From: DATNBT01 sp964579765
GTDB lineage: Bacteria; Acidobacteriota; Vicinamibacteria; Vicinamibacterales; CAVVIG01
Reading direction: 5' to 3'
Length of the DNA stretch: 14,457 nt
Assembly: GCA_964579765.1 (NCBI GenBank)
Contig: CAZOIK010000126.1
Span: forward strand, 1 to 14,457
Shown here piece after piece: positions 13,600 to 14,457 of the stretch. The notes beneath the pieces are model-generated. The model was not told where the DNA came from and did not search any database. It saw nothing but the letters and a program-made list of their open reading frames with translations. A program made the position numbers and the translations under genes. How positions within the stretch are numbered: the stretch's first letter is position 1; each line of letters begins with the position of its first letter.

Positions 13600-13615
13600 T
13601 GCAAGCGTCAGGCCA
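13600..13615 (-). promoter_or_regulatory. Candidate sigma-54 promoter for bacterioferritin-barrel operon
   Basis: The minus strand reads TGGCCTGACGCTTGCA: TGGC--G, exact GG-N10-GC spacing and TTGCA (10 of 12), followed by a T5 run at about -9 to -5. The predicted +1, near 13589, leaves a 25-nt leader that contains the SD, a normal geometry. Confidence 0.5.
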
Positions 13616-13650
13616 GTGAAAACGGCTGACCAGAGAGGCCTCGAGTCACA

Positions 13651-13666
13651 TGGCACCGGCCGTGCA
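13651..13666 (+). promoter_or_regulatory. Candidate sigma-54 promoter for the small membrane-protein cluster
   Basis: TGGCACCGGCCGTGCA matches TGGCAC, GG-N10-GC spacing and TGCA (10 of 12; G7 and T12 differ). The predicted +1, about 13677, lies 15 nt before the ATG at 13692 and favours that start over the ATG at 13650. The core is partly palindromic (GCAC/GTGC), so a protein-binding dyad is an alternative. Confidence 0.4.
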
Positions 13667-13691
13667 GAGTAAGCGCCGGGGTGCGCGCGTC

Positions 13692-13964
13692 ATGAACGAA
13701 CACGATCAGAGAGCAACGAGTGCCAGCGTGCTGGCGGTGGTGACCGGGGCGGCGGCGGGCGCGCTCGCCGTCTACATCCTCAGAACGCCGGGAGGACGGC
13801 GCCTCCTCGACACGGCCATCGGCCTGCTCGACGACTTCGCGTCGGAGTGCGCACGGTTCCGGCAGGCGTTCACCCGTGCGCAGAGTGCGCTGTCGGAGGA
13901 ATGGCAGGCCGCCCACGACTCGGATACGAGCAGCACAGGAGGGGGACGTGAGACAGTTTTCTGA
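13692..13964 (+). CDS. Small single-pass membrane protein preceding YtxH, unrecognised
   Basis: 90 residues from the ATG at 13692: one hydrophobic segment (about 11-30, SVLAVVTGAAAGALAVYIL) followed by a basic stop (RTPGGRR) and a helical, charged tail to about 75. This resembles the architecture of YtxH-type proteins, but I cannot assign a family. A longer form from the ATG at 13650 (104 residues) is possible; it has a poorly spaced GAGAGG and would start inside the candidate promoter. Its 3' end overlaps the YtxH gene by 17 bp, implying coupled translation. Confidence 0.65.
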   Translation: MNEHDQRATSASVLAVVTGAAAGALAVYILRTPGGRRLLDTAIGLLDDFASECARFRQAFTRAQSALSEEWQAAHDSDTSSTGGGRETVF

Positions 13965-14310
13965 CGAGGACGAATACGACAGCGGGAGTTCGACAGGCGC
14001 GTTCTTCACCGGCCTGTTCGCGGGCGCGGTGATCGGCGCGGGCCTCGGCCTGTGGTTCGCGCCGAAGACGGGCCAGGAGATGCGCGACACGATCACCGGC
14101 ACCGCGCGCGACGTGAGCCAGCGCGTCGGGAAGACGGTGAACGACCTCGCCGATCGCGGGCGCGAAGCCTTCGATCGCGCGCGCGAGGTCGTGACCAACG
14201 CCGGCGAGCAGGTCACGCAGGCCGCGAACCAGGCGATGAACCAGGCGGCGGCGCGCATGCCGCGGCCGCCGCAGACGACGGGCGGCGCGCCCGTCGAGAC
14301 AAGGAGCTAG
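13948..14310 (+). CDS. YtxH-domain membrane-anchored protein
   Basis: 120 residues starting at GTG 13948, chosen for the strong AGGAGG 5 nt upstream and the acidic start SDEDEYD. A single membrane segment (about 17-37, GAFFTGLFAGAVIGAGLGLWF) is followed by APKTGQEMRD, the YtxH hallmark, and a long amphipathic, Ala/Gln-rich helix to about 102, then a Pro-rich tail. YtxH proteins are linked to general and envelope stress in other bacteria; the molecular role is not known. An alternative upstream ATG (13876) would lie deep inside the preceding gene and lacks an SD. It overlaps that gene by 17 bp. Confidence 0.83.
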   Translation: MRQFSDEDEYDSGSSTGAFFTGLFAGAVIGAGLGLWFAPKTGQEMRDTITGTARDVSQRVGKTVNDLADRGREAFDRAREVVTNAGEQVTQAANQAMNQAAARMPRPPQTTGGAPVETRS

Positions 14311-14313
14311 TCC

Positions 14314-14457
14314 ATGCTGTGGACGCTCTTCGTGATTCTGCTGGTCCTGTGGGTGCTCGGGCTGGCGACGTCGTACACGCTCGGCGGGTTCATTCACATC
14401 CTGCTGCTGCTGGCGATCGCGTCGCTGCTCATCCAGATCATCCAGGGACGCAGAACC
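14314..14457 (+). CDS. lmo0937-family small membrane protein, runs to the window edge
   Basis: 48 codons are visible with no stop yet. Two hydrophobic helices (MLWTLFVILLVLWVLGLA, about 1-17, and IHILLLLAIASLLIQII, about 27-43) flank TSYTLGGF and end with QGRRT. This is the compact signature of lmo0937/DUF5670-type proteins, about 48-55 residues long, so little is missing. AAGGAG at 14301-14306, inside the end of the YtxH gene, lies 7 nt before the ATG. It is 3 bp after the YtxH stop, so they are co-transcribed. Function unknown; such proteins often accompany stress-response genes. Confidence 0.8.
   Translation, partial: MLWTLFVILLVLWVLGLATSYTLGGFIHILLLLAIASLLIQIIQGRRT

Noticed and set aside
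13650..13691. Upstream ATG start for the small membrane protein
   Set aside because: The GAGAGG is 11 nt away, and the added 14 residues look unlike a membrane-protein start and overlap the candidate promoter.
1..14457. tRNA/rRNA genes, CRISPR arrays, prophage or IS transposase genes
   Set aside because: None seen on either strand. The only mobile-element trace is the REP pair.

Overview
This is a GC-rich, gene-dense chromosomal window from a Gram-negative-type bacterium: it encodes an outer-membrane beta-barrel protein, secreted proteins and a DUF4142 protein. The gene mix, with stacked DUF1349-like repeats, a non-canonical Nramp transporter and a GTAG-type REP pair, is what I would expect of an Acidobacteriota genome, perhaps the Vicinamibacteria. 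That placement is an impression, not a measurement.

Layout. Positions 1-2956 (minus) hold a two-gene 2-oxoacid dehydrogenase operon: a single-chain E1 with fused alpha and beta halves, overlapping the start of a lipoyl E2 that runs off the left edge. A divergent SAM methyltransferase occupies 3148-4050. Two secreted proteins are divergently transcribed from a 503-bp, relatively AT-rich spacer: a double-CBM6 nuclease/phosphatase-fold enzyme (4058-5872, minus) and an 1137-residue protein with three DUF1349-like repeats, an FnIII-like domain, a proline spacer and a propeller-like C-terminus (6376-9789, plus). Then come an operon of an atypical Nramp transporter and a DedA/VTT-type membrane protein (9695-11712, minus), a periplasmic DUF4142 protein (11798-12376, plus), an inverted REP pair (12397-12457), an operon of bacterioferritin and an outer-membrane beta-barrel protein (12468-13564, minus), and a run of small membrane/stress proteins with YtxH and lmo0937-type members (13692 to the right edge, plus).

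How the genes fit together. The right half reads as a metal and envelope-stress neighbourhood: divalent metal transporter, ferritin-like storage protein, ferritin-like-fold DUF4142, beta-barrel and YtxH proteins. The middle pair looks like extracellular polysaccharide or eDNA-related functions. The left pair is central or specialised acyl metabolism with no E3 in view.

Most unusual signal. Each of the eight transcription units has, in the correct orientation and close upstream of its start codon, a GG-N10-GC element ending in (T/G)TGC, the layout of a sigma-54 (RpoN) -24/-12 promoter. Three units lack a visible Shine-Dalgarno sequence, and in those three the predicted transcription start falls 2-8 nt from the start codon. 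The other five have leaders of 15-126 nt with SD-like sequence. I found the elements by eye and could not score them statistically. At least one similar match also exists inside a coding region.
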